Counted from the stretch's first letter, positions 1-8,357 are shown. The stretch is 64,000 nt of DNA from Pedobacter lusitanus (GCF_040026395.1 NZ_CP157278.1:2294001-2358000), one strand, 5' to 3'. A program made the numbers and translations. The notes: generated from the sequence alone by a model not told the origin.

Positions 1-332
1 AATGCCTGCTGTAAAACAGTTTCTATCGTGGTTAGTGGTAAATCTTCAGCTGCGTTAAACAGCATGATTTTCATTCTTGATCTTTTTTCGGTGATTAGAT
101 CCGGATGATCCAGTCTTTTCCCTTCTACTATACCAATATAAGGCTGATGTAGCTTTTTATGTACCCATAAATAACAGAACATTTTCCCTTTATAGTAGAA
201 AAATGGCATCCCATATTTCCAGGCAGCAGCTATATCCTGATCCTGTTTCAGTATAATTTCACTGAGTGCAAGCAGACAGCTGCGCACAGGTTCCTCTTTT
301 TGGAGATAAAAATTATCAGATGCGGTGATCAT
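1..332 (-). CDS. DUF1801 domain protein, C-terminus off the window
   Basis: Partial gene: 110 codons are visible from an ATG at 332 and the frame runs open off the left edge. The segment around residues 38-57 (WKYGMPFFYYKGKMFCYL) matches the core of the DUF1801/YdhG-like family (W-x-GMPfy-x-ykGK-x-fcyl). This family is small, soluble and of unknown biochemical role. No signal peptide or membrane segment is seen. The start lies 20 bp after the stop of the XRE-type regulator at 353-594 on the same strand, so the two are probably co-transcribed. Family assignment is fairly sure; no function is claimed. Confidence 0.75.
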   Translation of the reverse strand, partial: MITASDNFYLQKEEPVRSCLLALSEIILKQDQDIAAAWKYGMPFFYYKGKMFCYLWVHKKLHQPYIGIVEGKRLDHPDLITEKRSRMKIMLFNAAEDLPLTTIETVLQQA

Positions 333-352
333 TCAACTAAAATAAATATTTT

Positions 353-594
353 TTATTCCTGCTGAAAAAAAAGACAGATGTCGACTTCCAGTTTTTCAGC
401 AACCAGTACAAGCATGGTGATATTGCAATCGGTCAGCCCCAGTTCTACCCGGCTGATCTGATGCGGATCAACTCCGCACCTGAATGCAAATTCAGCTATG
501 GTCCAACCCTTAAGCTCACGTAATTTCCTTACGTTACGGCCGACGATCAGGATTGCTTCCTGATTCCGCCTCTTCTTAAATTTGTTTTAGCCAT
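353..594 (-). pseudogene. XRE-family helix-turn-helix regulator with an early frameshift
   Basis: The reading frame ending at 353 encodes an HTH of the Cro/CI type: a GRNVRKLRELKGWTIAEFA segment, then DPHQISRVELG (recognition helix) and a C-terminal LVAEKLEV segment. That frame has no ATG upstream; it closes at a TAA overlapping the start region. The only nearby ATG (592-594) opens a different frame beginning MAKTN and stops after about 15 codons. One extra A in the AAAACAAATTT stretch near 580-590 would join them as M-A-K-T-K-F-K-K-R-R-N-Q, which reads like a natural N-terminus. So either a 1-nt deletion has broken the gene or the sequence has an error. Genes of this kind are small DNA-binding repressors; the neighbour is the DUF1801 gene. 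Confidence 0.7.
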
Positions 595-719
595 GCCTAC
601 GAATGAAGCAAAAAAAACATAGCTAAAAAGTACAGAACTGTATTTTTTACTAAAAGATAAAAATTATAGGTTTAGTAATTAAATACATAGTATATAGAAA
701 TTAAACTGGATCGAAGATT

Positions 720-830
720 TTGCCCGAAAACAAACAACATATACGTTTTCAGCTTGTTATTGAAGAACTCCATGGAATCTGGTGCGAAGGTATATGGTCT
801 GAAACTGTCAGATGGGAACCCATGAATTAA
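720..830 (+). CDS. Possible 36-residue small protein, TTG start
   Basis: An open frame starts at TTG 720 (L/M-P-E-N-K-Q-H-I-R-F) and ends at TAA 828-830. The sequence is rich in Trp and Glu (GIWCEGIWSETVRWEPMN at the C-terminus) and unlike random AT-rich translation. A stop (TAA) lies 5 codons before the TTG. A GC-rich hairpin follows 33 bp after the stop. I do not recognise the family. It could equally be a fragment of a decayed gene; coding is not proven. Confidence 0.3.
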   Translation: MPENKQHIRFQLVIEELHGIWCEGIWSETVRWEPMN

Positions 831-863
831 TCCGCATTTTAGAATAACACGAATAGCAATCAG

Positions 864-889
864 AGCTCCGGAACTGGCATTCCGGGGCT
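864..889 (+). terminator. Hairpin, possible terminator of the small transcript
   Basis: Arms of 10 bp (AGCTCCGGAA / TTCCGGGGCT, one G-U pair) enclose a 6-nt loop. The short T-rich tail (TTATT) lies on the plus side only, so it better serves the 720-830 ORF than the minus-strand GH25 gene whose stop is at 921. Confidence 0.4.
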
Positions 890-920
890 TTATTCCGGTA
901 AAAAGAGGCCCTAAGCTTTT

Positions 921-1853
921 TTACTTGATCAGCAGCTGCTGAAAAGATAGACTATCTCCCCTGAATGCATTGAAATCTACCACATGGTTAATCCCGGTAA
1001 TCCTGGCTTTATCAGAATGCTGCCAGAAAGACCATTTGGTATTCGCCCCTGCGTTTAATTCTGCTTTATAATAATGCGCTATCCATAAAGGATAATCATC
1101 AAAATAGCCTTTCAGATAATCCTTATAAAAGACCAGCCCGGAATAAATAATTGGCTTCACTTTGGTTTTCTTCTCCACATGCCGGATAAAATCCTTTAAT
1201 TCAGTCCTCATTTTCTCTGGTGATACCCCACTGAGCTGTTCTACATCAATAACCGGAGGCAGATCCCCTGCTTCAAATTTAACCGTCTGAAGGAAAAACC
1301 TGGCCTGCCATAAACCCGATTTTTTAGGAATAAAATAATGGTAAGCCCCGCAAACTATGCCCGCCTTTGGCGCCTCTCTCCAGTTGCGCTGAAAATAAGG
1401 ATCTACACTGGCCACGCCTTCTGTAGCTTTGATAAAAGCAAATCTGATACTGACATCATCCTCTTTCATGGCTTTTACCTTATTCCAGTCTATCTTGCCC
1501 TGGTAATAGGAAACATCTATACCATGAATATTATAACGTTTGGGAATCTGGATAGCATAACTTTTATAGGTACGGTAATTCGGGTCCTCACCTATATCCA
1601 GTACCCACCGGGTTGCAGAAGTAAAGAGTTTAAGGACATAGCCATAATATAATGGAGAAAATAAGATGAGCAGCAATCCTGCAATGACAAATTTCCATTG
1701 TAAGGATAGTCCCTTTTTCTTCTTAGGTGCAGGTTTTCTGCGTTTTACCGGAGCTTTTGGTACAAGGGGCTGGTCAGCAAAAAGTTGTCCCTGATTGGAT
1801 GGTGTTTTCTTTTTAGGTGGAGGCACGCGGTAAAAATACAAAAGGGCGGCCAT
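921..1853 (-). CDS. Membrane-anchored GH25 lysozyme-like muramidase
   Basis: 310 residues. The N-terminus is cytoplasmic and very basic (Lys/Arg/Pro-rich, residues 9-48), followed by one membrane segment at about 53-76. The rest is a glycoside hydrolase family 25 domain from about residue 108. It shows the HGIDVSYYQG opening with Asp113, the DVE motif (Asp203, Glu205) that carries the catalytic acid in GH25, and the terminal WQH-DFNAF strand typical of the fold. Known members hydrolyse the MurNAc-GlcNAc bond of peptidoglycan. The single N-terminal anchor puts the domain on the periplasmic side, so a cell-wall remodelling role is inferred. It is transcribed towards the left and ends 32 bp beyond the hairpin at 864-889. 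Confidence 0.88.
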   Translation of the reverse strand: MAALLYFYRVPPPKKKTPSNQGQLFADQPLVPKAPVKRRKPAPKKKKGLSLQWKFVIAGLLLILFSPLYYGYVLKLFTSATRWVLDIGEDPNYRTYKSYAIQIPKRYNIHGIDVSYYQGKIDWNKVKAMKEDDVSIRFAFIKATEGVASVDPYFQRNWREAPKAGIVCGAYHYFIPKKSGLWQARFFLQTVKFEAGDLPPVIDVEQLSGVSPEKMRTELKDFIRHVEKKTKVKPIIYSGLVFYKDYLKGYFDDYPLWIAHYYKAELNAGANTKWSFWQHSDKARITGINHVVDFNAFRGDSLSFQQLLIK

Positions 1854-1886
1854 TTAGCCACCCTTTGTTTATAGAATTATCTAAAA

Positions 1887-3257
1887 TTATTTGCTTAGTT
1901 CTGCAAAATACTTGTGGAACAAAGGCAAAGTTTCAATTCCTTTATAGTAATTAAAGATATCGTACTTCTCATTTGGAGAGTGTAAAGCATCGCTGTCCAG
2001 ACCAAAGCCTAACAACACAGATTTAATACCCAGTACATCTTCAAATAAAGCAACAATAGGAATACTGCCACCGCCTCTTGTAGGAATTGGTTTTTTGCCA
2101 AAGCTCGTTACAATTGCTTTTTCAGCAGCACGGTAAGCTACACTGTCTGTAGGTGTAACCACAGGCTCTCCACCATGATGTGCGGTAACTTTTACCTTCA
2201 CAAAATCAGGAGCAATACTTTCAAAATGTTTCTGGAAAATAGCAGAAATCTCATCTGAATTCTGATGAGGTACCAGACGCATAGAGATCTTGGCATTTGC
2301 TTTTGAAGGCAATACCGTTTTTGCACCTTCGCCGATATAACCACCCCAGATACCATTAACCTCCAAAGTAGGTCTTGTACCGGTACGTTCTAAAGTAGAA
2401 TATCCCTTTTCACCCCATTCAGCATTGATATCAAGATCTTTTTTATAGTCATTCAGATCAAAAGGAGCAGAATTTAAAGCCGCTTTTTCAGCTGCAGTCA
2501 GGTCTACAACTTTATCATAAAAAGCAGGAATAGTAATGTGATTGTTCTCGTCATGTAAAGAGGCAATCATTTTACATAAAATAGTAATAGGATTAGCAAC
2601 TGCACCACCATAAACACCAGAGTGAAGATCTCTGTTCGGGCCGGTCACTTCTACTTCCATATAGGCCAGTCCGCGTAATCCGGTTTCAATAGAAGGATTT
2701 TCCATACTGATCATTGAAGTATCAGAAATTAACACCACATCGGCTTTTAAACGCTCAGTATTAGCATTAACAAAGATTCCAAGATTGCTTGAACCCACTT
2801 CTTCTTCTCCTTCAATCATGAACTTCACGTTGCAGGCAAGCGTATTGGTTTTCATCATCAGCTCAAAAGCTTTGACATGCATATAGAACTGTCCTTTATC
2901 ATCACAGGCACCACGGGCATAAATCTTTCCATCACGAACTGTAGGTTCAAATGGAGGAGTATGCCACAGTTCCAGCGGATCTGCCGGCTGCACATCATAA
3001 TGACCATAAACTAAAATAGTAGGCAGTGCGGCATCGATGATTTTCTCACCATATATAATAGGATAGCCTGCAGTTTCACAAATTTCTACTTTATCGGCAC
3101 CTGCTTCTTTCAGTTTTTCAGCTACAAAAGCAGCCGTTTTAAGTACATCACCTTTGTATTTCGGGTCGGCACTTACTGAAGGGAAGCGTAATAATTCAAA
3201 CAACTCGTCTAAAAAACGCTGTTTGTTGTCTTCTACATATTTTTTGATCTCTTGCAT
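1887..3257 (-). CDS. M20 family dipeptidase/metallopeptidase
   Basis: 456 residues from the ATG at 3257. The M20/M28 di-zinc motifs are present in order: GHYDVQP (His ligand and catalytic Asp), RGACDDKGQ (bridging Asp), EGEEEVGS (general-base Glu and ligand Glu), SDTS (Asp ligand) and a late ALHSPNE His. An inserted dimerisation domain occupies the middle (LHSGVYGGAVANP onwards). Such enzymes split dipeptides or small peptides in the cytoplasm. A longer frame reaches 3359, but its extra 34 residues look non-coding and a TATCTTTG -7 box sits at 3274-3281, between the two starts, so 3257 is chosen. It lies 33 bp upstream of the GH25 gene on the same strand. Confidence 0.9.
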   Translation of the reverse strand: MQEIKKYVEDNKQRFLDELFELLRFPSVSADPKYKGDVLKTAAFVAEKLKEAGADKVEICETAGYPIIYGEKIIDAALPTILVYGHYDVQPADPLELWHTPPFEPTVRDGKIYARGACDDKGQFYMHVKAFELMMKTNTLACNVKFMIEGEEEVGSSNLGIFVNANTERLKADVVLISDTSMISMENPSIETGLRGLAYMEVEVTGPNRDLHSGVYGGAVANPITILCKMIASLHDENNHITIPAFYDKVVDLTAAEKAALNSAPFDLNDYKKDLDINAEWGEKGYSTLERTGTRPTLEVNGIWGGYIGEGAKTVLPSKANAKISMRLVPHQNSDEISAIFQKHFESIAPDFVKVKVTAHHGGEPVVTPTDSVAYRAAEKAIVTSFGKKPIPTRGGGSIPIVALFEDVLGIKSVLLGFGLDSDALHSPNEKYDIFNYYKGIETLPLFHKYFAELSK

Positions 3258-3273
3258 AACAAATGATTTTGGG

Positions 3274-3281
3274 CAAAGATA
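3274..3281 (-). promoter_or_regulatory. Bacteroidota -7 box of the M20 peptidase gene
   Basis: Reads TATCTTTG on the minus strand, a full match to TAnnTTTG, 16 bp before the ATG at 3257. No clear -33 TTTG is seen. Confidence 0.45.
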
Positions 3282-3350
3282 GAATATATTAAGGAAGACT
3301 AGAAGTACAGAAGCCAACCAGTCCGGATCAGATACACAACAGCTCCATAG

Positions 3351-3417
3351 TGAGTCCACCTTTTTACATAAAAAGGTGGACTCAACGTGGACTCATTGTG
3401 GACTTGAGGTGGACTCA
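3351..3417. repeat. Four 11-bp iterons plus a 15-bp inverted repeat
   Basis: GTGGACTCA (third copy GTGGACTTG) starts at 3376, 3387, 3398 and 3409, an exact 11-bp period. An inverted copy TGAGTCCAC at 3351-3359 forms, with the first direct copy, a perfect 15-bp-arm hairpin (3351-3365 / 3370-3384, loop ACAT). The array lies between the divergent M20 peptidase and pcrA/uvrD genes. Helically phased copies suggest a protein-binding array; a terminator-like or mobile-repeat origin is also possible. Confidence 0.8.
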
Positions 3418-3541
3418 TACGCTTGTTAACCACATGCCATATCCACTATAAAAAGATATAAAATAAAACAGGGTCTGATTAAAATAAGAAGTATAGTTTT
3501 GTTATTTTTGTACCTTTTCATAAGCAAAATCTTATTTCAAT

Positions 3542-5848
3542 TTGGATTATTTAGCAGGATTAAACCCTCAGCAACGTGCAGCAGTAGAGAATACTCAGGG
3601 ACCGGCCATGATTGTGGCTGGTGCAGGATCAGGAAAAACCAGGGTGATTACATACAGAGTAGCCCATCTTATTGAAAAAGGTGTGGATGCGTTTAATATT
3701 TTAGTATTAACCTTTACCAACAAGGCTTCAAAAGATATGCGTGAGCGTATCTCTAAAGTTGTAGGGGGAGAAGCAAAAAACCTGTGGATGGGAACATTCC
3801 ACTCCGTATTTGCCAAGATATTACGCGTAGAAGCAGAAAAGATAGGTTATCCGTCTAATTTCACTATTTATGATACGGATGACAGTAAAAGTCTGATCAG
3901 ATCCATACTGCGTGAAATGCAGCTGGATGACAAGTTGTATAATGCAAACTTTGTATATAACCGGATTTCTTCTGCAAAGAACAACCTGGTAAGCCATGTG
4001 GAATACATGAAAAGTGCCGAAATTCAGGCTGAAGATATCAGTAACAAACGTCCTTTAATTGGTTCTATCTATGAAACCTATACTAAACGTTGTTTCAAGG
4101 CAGGAGCTATGGATTTTGATGATTTGCTTTTCAAAACCAATGTATTGTTAAAAGATAATCCCGATGTATTAAATAAGTACCAGCAGAAATTCAAATACCT
4201 GATGGTCGATGAGTACCAGGATACCAATTTTTCCCAGTACACCATTGTAAAAAAACTGGCCGCAGCTTATCAGAATATCTGTGTGGTAGGTGATGATGCA
4301 CAGAGTATCTACGGATTCCGTGGGGCAAATATTCAGAATATCCTGAATTTCGAGAAGGATTATCCTGATCTGCAGGTCTATAAACTGGAACAGAATTACC
4401 GTTCTACCCAAAATATAGTTGATGTGGCAAACAGTATCATTGCCAACAACAAAAATCAGCTGGAGAAAAATGTATTCTCAGAAAATGAATCTGGTGACAG
4501 GATCAAAGTATCAAGAGCTTTTACAGATAACGAAGAAGGGAAACTGGTTGCAGAGTCTATCATGCAGGACAGATCTTCCAAAGGACTGAATTATAATGAC
4601 TTTGCTATTCTTTACCGTACCAATGCCCAGTCAAGGGCAATGGAGGAAGGTTTAAGAAAACTGAATATTCCTTATAAAATATTTGGCGGACTTTCTTTCT
4701 ATCAGCGTAAAGAGATCAAAGATTTAATTGCTTACTTCCGTCTTACTTTTAATCCGAGTGACGAAGAAGCTATCAAAAGAGTAATCAATTATCCCAAAAG
4801 AGGATTAGGAGATACTACCGTTGATAAAATTATTGTAGCTGCCGATCAGCATAATATTACGATGTGGCAGGTAGTCTGTGAACCACAGACTTATATTGCG
4901 GGCAGGATTGCCAATCAGCTGAATGATTTTTCTATGCTGATTAAAAGTTTCCAGGCGGAGTCCAAAAAACTCGATGCCTACGAGACGGCTTTATACATCG
5001 CCCAGCATTCCGGCATATTGAAAGAACTGCATACTGATGACAGTGTGGAAGGCCGCAGCAGATATGAAAACATTCAGGAATTACTGAATGGTATTAAAGA
5101 ATTTGCTGAACGTGAAGATATTGAAGACAGAAGTCTGGCTATTTTCATGCAGGATGTTGCTTTGTTAACCAACGATGACAGACAGGACGATAAAGAAAAA
5201 GACACCGTTTCGCTGATGACCATTCACTCGGCAAAAGGACTGGAGTTCAAGAATGTTTATGTTGTAGGACTGGAAGAGAATCTGTTTCCTTCGCAGATGT
5301 CATTGAATTCAAGAACAGATCTGGAAGAAGAACGCCGTTTGTTTTATGTGGCTATTACCCGTGCAGAGAAAAAACTGACGCTGACTTATGCAACTTCCCG
5401 CTATCGCTGGGGTACGCTGACCAATTGTGAACCAAGCCGGTTTATCAGTGAAATCAGTGCAAGATTCCTGGAACTGGAGGTTGTCAAAGCCCCTAAAACA
5501 ACTCTCGGATCGGATAGTTTTGATGGTGAACGCCGGTCATGGTCTCAGCAAAGGGATTCTTTCAGCAAACCTAAACCAGCATCCTCAGGTTCGGCCACTC
5601 AGACCGTACCTTCAAGGCCTAAAACCAGTACGATGCTGCCTACTGCACACATCCCGACACCAGGTTTTACGCCTGATGCGGCAAGTGCTTTCCAAAACGG
5701 TATGGATGTTGAACATGAGAAGTTTGGATTTGGTAAAATCATCAATCTGGAAGGTACTTTACCGGACGTAAAAGCGACGGTATTTTTCCAGGGATTAGGA
5801 AACAAGCAATTGTTATTAAAATTTGCTAAATTGCGGATTGTAAAATAA
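3542..5848 (+). CDS. pcrA: UvrD/PcrA-type superfamily 1 DNA helicase
   Basis: 768 residues, close to usual PcrA/UvrD length. SF1 motifs in order: Q-motif LNPQQRAAV, Walker A AGAGSGKT (26-33), motif Ia LTFTNKA, Walker B DEYQDT, motif III GDDAQSIYGFRGA, motif IV LEQNYRST, motif V TIHSAKGLEF, motif VI VAITRAEK. The Ser/Thr/Pro-rich linker near 660-710 leads to a C-terminal Tudor-like segment (VEHEKFGFGKIINLEG) found in PcrA/UvrD. It is a 3'-5' ATP-driven helicase of repair and replication restart. The start is TTG (3542): no ATG is available and family members begin with the same MDYLAGLNP. TAGTTTTG and TATTTTTG boxes lie at 3494-3510. Confidence 0.93.
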   Translation: MDYLAGLNPQQRAAVENTQGPAMIVAGAGSGKTRVITYRVAHLIEKGVDAFNILVLTFTNKASKDMRERISKVVGGEAKNLWMGTFHSVFAKILRVEAEKIGYPSNFTIYDTDDSKSLIRSILREMQLDDKLYNANFVYNRISSAKNNLVSHVEYMKSAEIQAEDISNKRPLIGSIYETYTKRCFKAGAMDFDDLLFKTNVLLKDNPDVLNKYQQKFKYLMVDEYQDTNFSQYTIVKKLAAAYQNICVVGDDAQSIYGFRGANIQNILNFEKDYPDLQVYKLEQNYRSTQNIVDVANSIIANNKNQLEKNVFSENESGDRIKVSRAFTDNEEGKLVAESIMQDRSSKGLNYNDFAILYRTNAQSRAMEEGLRKLNIPYKIFGGLSFYQRKEIKDLIAYFRLTFNPSDEEAIKRVINYPKRGLGDTTVDKIIVAADQHNITMWQVVCEPQTYIAGRIANQLNDFSMLIKSFQAESKKLDAYETALYIAQHSGILKELHTDDSVEGRSRYENIQELLNGIKEFAEREDIEDRSLAIFMQDVALLTNDDRQDDKEKDTVSLMTIHSAKGLEFKNVYVVGLEENLFPSQMSLNSRTDLEEERRLFYVAITRAEKKLTLTYATSRYRWGTLTNCEPSRFISEISARFLELEVVKAPKTTLGSDSFDGERRSWSQQRDSFSKPKPASSGSATQTVPSRPKTSTMLPTAHIPTPGFTPDAASAFQNGMDVEHEKFGFGKIINLEGTLPDVKATVFFQGLGNKQLLLKFAKLRIVK

Positions 5849-5934
5849 GGTTTATCTTTAAATCAAATTACAGAAAAACAGGCCCAGGAGCCTCTATAAT
5901 CCCTCTTCAGCGAATACCACAAGAAATAAATAGA

Positions 5935-6609
5935 ATGAATTTCGATTACAATACCACAAGAAACGAGTTAATTCTTGCAGAATACGGACGTAATGTACAG
6001 AACATGGTGAAGTATATTTGCGAGCTACCGGATCTGGAAGAGCGTAATAAATATGCTCAGGCAGTGATAGATCTGATGGGTTTTTTAAACCCACATCTAA
6101 GGGACGTTGCCGATTTCAAGCATAAATTATGGGATCATTTGCACATTATCTCCGGTTATAAAATCGACGTAGATAGTCCTTATCCCAAACCAACTCCAGA
6201 GATGGCATTGGTTAAACCTTCGCATATCGGTTATCCGCAGCAAAGGATCAAATACAAGCACTATGGTAAAACTGTTGAGGTGATGATCGAAAGAGCCATC
6301 GAAGTAGAAGAACCGGAGCGCAGAGCAGCATTGGTACAGGGTATTGCGAACTTTATGAAAATGGCTTATGTGACATGGAATAAAGATAGCGTAGCCGATG
6401 AAACTATTCTTAAAAACCTGAGTGAATTATCCGGCGGATTACTGCAGCTGGAAGAAAACATCAATCTGAACAAGGTTGAATTCAGACCACAGGCCAGCAG
6501 AACATCAACCAATACCAATCGCGGAAGGAATAACAACAACAATAAGGGAAGACAAAACAACAATAATAACCGTCCCCGCAGTAATTCCAATTCAAAACAA
6601 AGACACTAA
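5935..6609 (+). CDS. DUF4290 family protein
   Basis: 224 residues. The N-terminal 175 residues match the Bacteroidota-specific DUF4290 family: DYNTTRNELILAEYGRNVQ at the start, then a helical body with PHLRDVADFKHKLWDHLHII. The C-terminal 45 residues are low-complexity Asn/Arg-rich (poly-Asn blocks), probably disordered. No signal peptide or membrane segment is seen. It sits between pcrA and murA, all on the plus strand, 34 bp before murA, so co-transcription with murA is likely. Function is unknown; the basic Asn/Arg tail could contact nucleic acid, which is only a guess. Confidence 0.85.
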   Translation: MNFDYNTTRNELILAEYGRNVQNMVKYICELPDLEERNKYAQAVIDLMGFLNPHLRDVADFKHKLWDHLHIISGYKIDVDSPYPKPTPEMALVKPSHIGYPQQRIKYKHYGKTVEVMIERAIEVEEPERRAALVQGIANFMKMAYVTWNKDSVADETILKNLSELSGGLLQLEENINLNKVEFRPQASRTSTNTNRGRNNNNNKGRQNNNNNRPRSNSNSKQRH

Positions 6610-6643
6610 ACGAGCAGATTTAAATAATATAGGTTAATAGCAC

Positions 6644-7969
6644 ATGAACGCATTTGAAATTATAGGTGGGAAGAAGTTAAAAGGTGAAATTCATCCGCAG
6701 GGAGCTAAGAATGAGGCTCTGCAGATTATATCTGCCGTTTTACTAACAGAAGAAAAAGTCACTGTAAGTAATATCCCTGACATCAAAGATGTAAATAAAC
6801 TGATCGAACTTCTGGGTGATTTAGGCGTTGAAGTAAACCGTTTATCCAAAGACACTTACACATTTGAAGCAAAAAATATAGATCTTGAATTCTTTAAATC
6901 AGCAACTTTTAAATCTAAGGGTGGCAGTTTGAGAGGTTCAATTATGATTGTCGGCCCGCTTCTTGCACGTTTCGGACAAGCTGCCATCCCTAAACCAGGT
7001 GGTGATAAAATCGGACGCAGAAGGCTGGATACCCACTTCCTTGGTTTTGAGAAATTAGGTGCGAAATTCAATTATGATGCTAAAGAATCTTTCTTCAACG
7101 TAGATGCAACTAACCTTAAGGGTGCTTATATCTTATTGGACGAGGCCTCTGTAACCGGTACAGCGAACATCGTAATGGCTGCGGTATTGGCTAAAGGAGT
7201 GACTACGATCTATAACGCTGCCTGTGAACCTTATTTACAGCAGTTATGTAAAATGCTTAACCGCATGGGTGCCAAAATATCCGGAATCGGCTCAAACCTG
7301 CTGACTATTGAAGGAGTTGACAAACTGGGTGGCACTGAACACAAAATGTTACCTGATATGATTGAAATTGGTTCTTTCATCGGCCTTGCTGCTATGACTG
7401 AATCAGAAATCACCATCAAAAATGTATGTTATGAAGAATTAGGGGTAATTCCTGATGTATTCAGAAAATTAGGTATCAATTTTGAACGCAGAGGCGATGA
7501 TATTTATATCCCTTCTCAAAAACATTATATCATTGATACTTTTATTGACGGGTCTATCCTGACTATTGCAGACTCACCATGGCCTGGCTTCACTCCTGAC
7601 CTGCTGAGTATTGTACTGGTAATAGCTACCCAGGCTAAAGGTTCAGTGCTGATTCACCAGAAAATGTTCGAAAGCCGTTTATTCTTTGTGGATAAACTGA
7701 TTGAAATGGGTGCTCAGATTATTTTATGTGATCCGCACAGAGCAACTGTTAACGGAATCAACAAACAATATAAATTAAGAGGTATCAGTATGACTTCTCC
7801 TGATATCAGAGCAGGGGTTTCACTGTTAATTGCAGCATTATCTGCTGAAGGAACTTCAACGATATTCAATATCGAACAGATTGAGCGTGGCTACCAGGAC
7901 ATTGATACACGTTTACGTGCATTAGGTGCGCAAATCAAACGTGTTGATGCCAATTCGCCATCACACTAA
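6644..7969 (+). CDS. murA: UDP-N-acetylglucosamine 1-carboxyvinyltransferase MurA
   Basis: 441 residues. It catalyses the first committed step of peptidoglycan synthesis, transfer of enolpyruvate from PEP to UDP-GlcNAc. The EPSP-synthase fold is visible in its inside-out repeats: N-terminal GAKNEALQIISA with the conserved Lys22-Asn23, LRGSIMIVGPLLARFG, the catalytic loop PGGDKIGRRRLDTH, and the C-terminal DIRAGVSLLIAALSAEG. The loop residue that is Cys115 in E. coli MurA, the target of fosfomycin, is Asp121 here. The same change occurs in Mycobacterium and Chlamydia enzymes and gives natural fosfomycin insensitivity. The gene follows DUF4290 and is closed by the 52-bp palindrome at 7979-8030. 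Confidence 0.95.
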   Translation: MNAFEIIGGKKLKGEIHPQGAKNEALQIISAVLLTEEKVTVSNIPDIKDVNKLIELLGDLGVEVNRLSKDTYTFEAKNIDLEFFKSATFKSKGGSLRGSIMIVGPLLARFGQAAIPKPGGDKIGRRRLDTHFLGFEKLGAKFNYDAKESFFNVDATNLKGAYILLDEASVTGTANIVMAAVLAKGVTTIYNAACEPYLQQLCKMLNRMGAKISGIGSNLLTIEGVDKLGGTEHKMLPDMIEIGSFIGLAAMTESEITIKNVCYEELGVIPDVFRKLGINFERRGDDIYIPSQKHYIIDTFIDGSILTIADSPWPGFTPDLLSIVLVIATQAKGSVLIHQKMFESRLFFVDKLIEMGAQIILCDPHRATVNGINKQYKLRGISMTSPDIRAGVSLLIAALSAEGTSTIFNIEQIERGYQDIDTRLRALGAQIKRVDANSPSH

Positions 7970-7978
7970 TATTTTAAA

Positions 7979-8030
7979 AGACAGAACAAAAAAAAGCCGG
8001 GATATATCCCGGCTTTTTTTTGTTCTGTCT
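7979..8030. terminator. Perfect 52-bp palindrome, bidirectional terminator
   Basis: Two 26-bp arms with no mismatch or spacer. The core is an A8-GCCGGGA / TCCCGGC-T8 terminator hairpin, and the outer AGACAGAAC / GTTCTGTCT arms extend the symmetry past what termination needs. It starts 9 bp after the murA stop. Confidence 0.9.
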
Positions 8031-8077
8031 TTTGCAGTTAAAAGAAAACATATCAAATAAGTTTCATTGTAATATAA

Positions 8078-8230
8078 AATAATAATCATTTTATTAAAAT
8101 TCTGTATGCCAACTTTGGCCATAATGCGATGGATTATGCAGCCAATGTAGGCAAGTCTTCTACATTTGACAGTGAAACACAGAACAAATTTATTATCGAC
8201 GGGCTGTTATGGCTTGGAGGTGCACAATAA
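8078..8230 (+). pseudogene. C-terminal remnant of a ThuA-like protein
   Basis: A frame without any start codon encodes about 50 residues ending at TAA 8228-8230. It includes KILYANFGHNAMDYA and NKFIIDGLLWLGGAQ. The pattern (R/K-hhY-xxFGH ... F ... hhxGhxWhxG at the C-terminus) is that of ThuA-like/trehalose-utilisation family proteins, which have a glutamine amidotransferase-like fold and often act in sugar metabolism. Upstream there is only AT-rich DNA and a stop at 8075, so the first 80% of the gene is gone. A strong hairpin terminator 17 bp downstream still marks the old gene end. Family call is moderate. Confidence 0.5.
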
Positions 8231-8246
8231 AAAAGAAGATCAGTTT

Positions 8247-8287
8247 ACAGAAATCCCTGTCTGAACAAATCAGACAGGGATTTCTGT
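8247..8287 (+). terminator. 18-bp-stem terminator behind the ThuA-like remnant
   Basis: Perfect 18-bp stem (from ACAGAAATCCCTG) with a 5-nt loop ACAAA, followed by TTTTAAAT. Confidence 0.8.
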
Positions 8288-8357
8288 TTTAAATAACCCC
8301 GATTTTTGTAACTTAACTAACCGTTAACCGTCTAAAGATTAACACTAACCAATTGAT

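Noticed and set aside
1338..1652. Plus-strand 104-residue frame inside the GH25 gene
   Set aside because: Antisense shadow of a well-supported gene; no family-like pattern.
3258..3359. N-terminal extension of the M20 peptidase
   Set aside because: Extra 34 residues are not protein-like and a TAnnTTTG box falls inside; ATG 3257 fits family length.
5427..5771. Plus-strand 114-residue frame inside pcrA
   Set aside because: Alternative-frame shadow of the helicase C-terminus.
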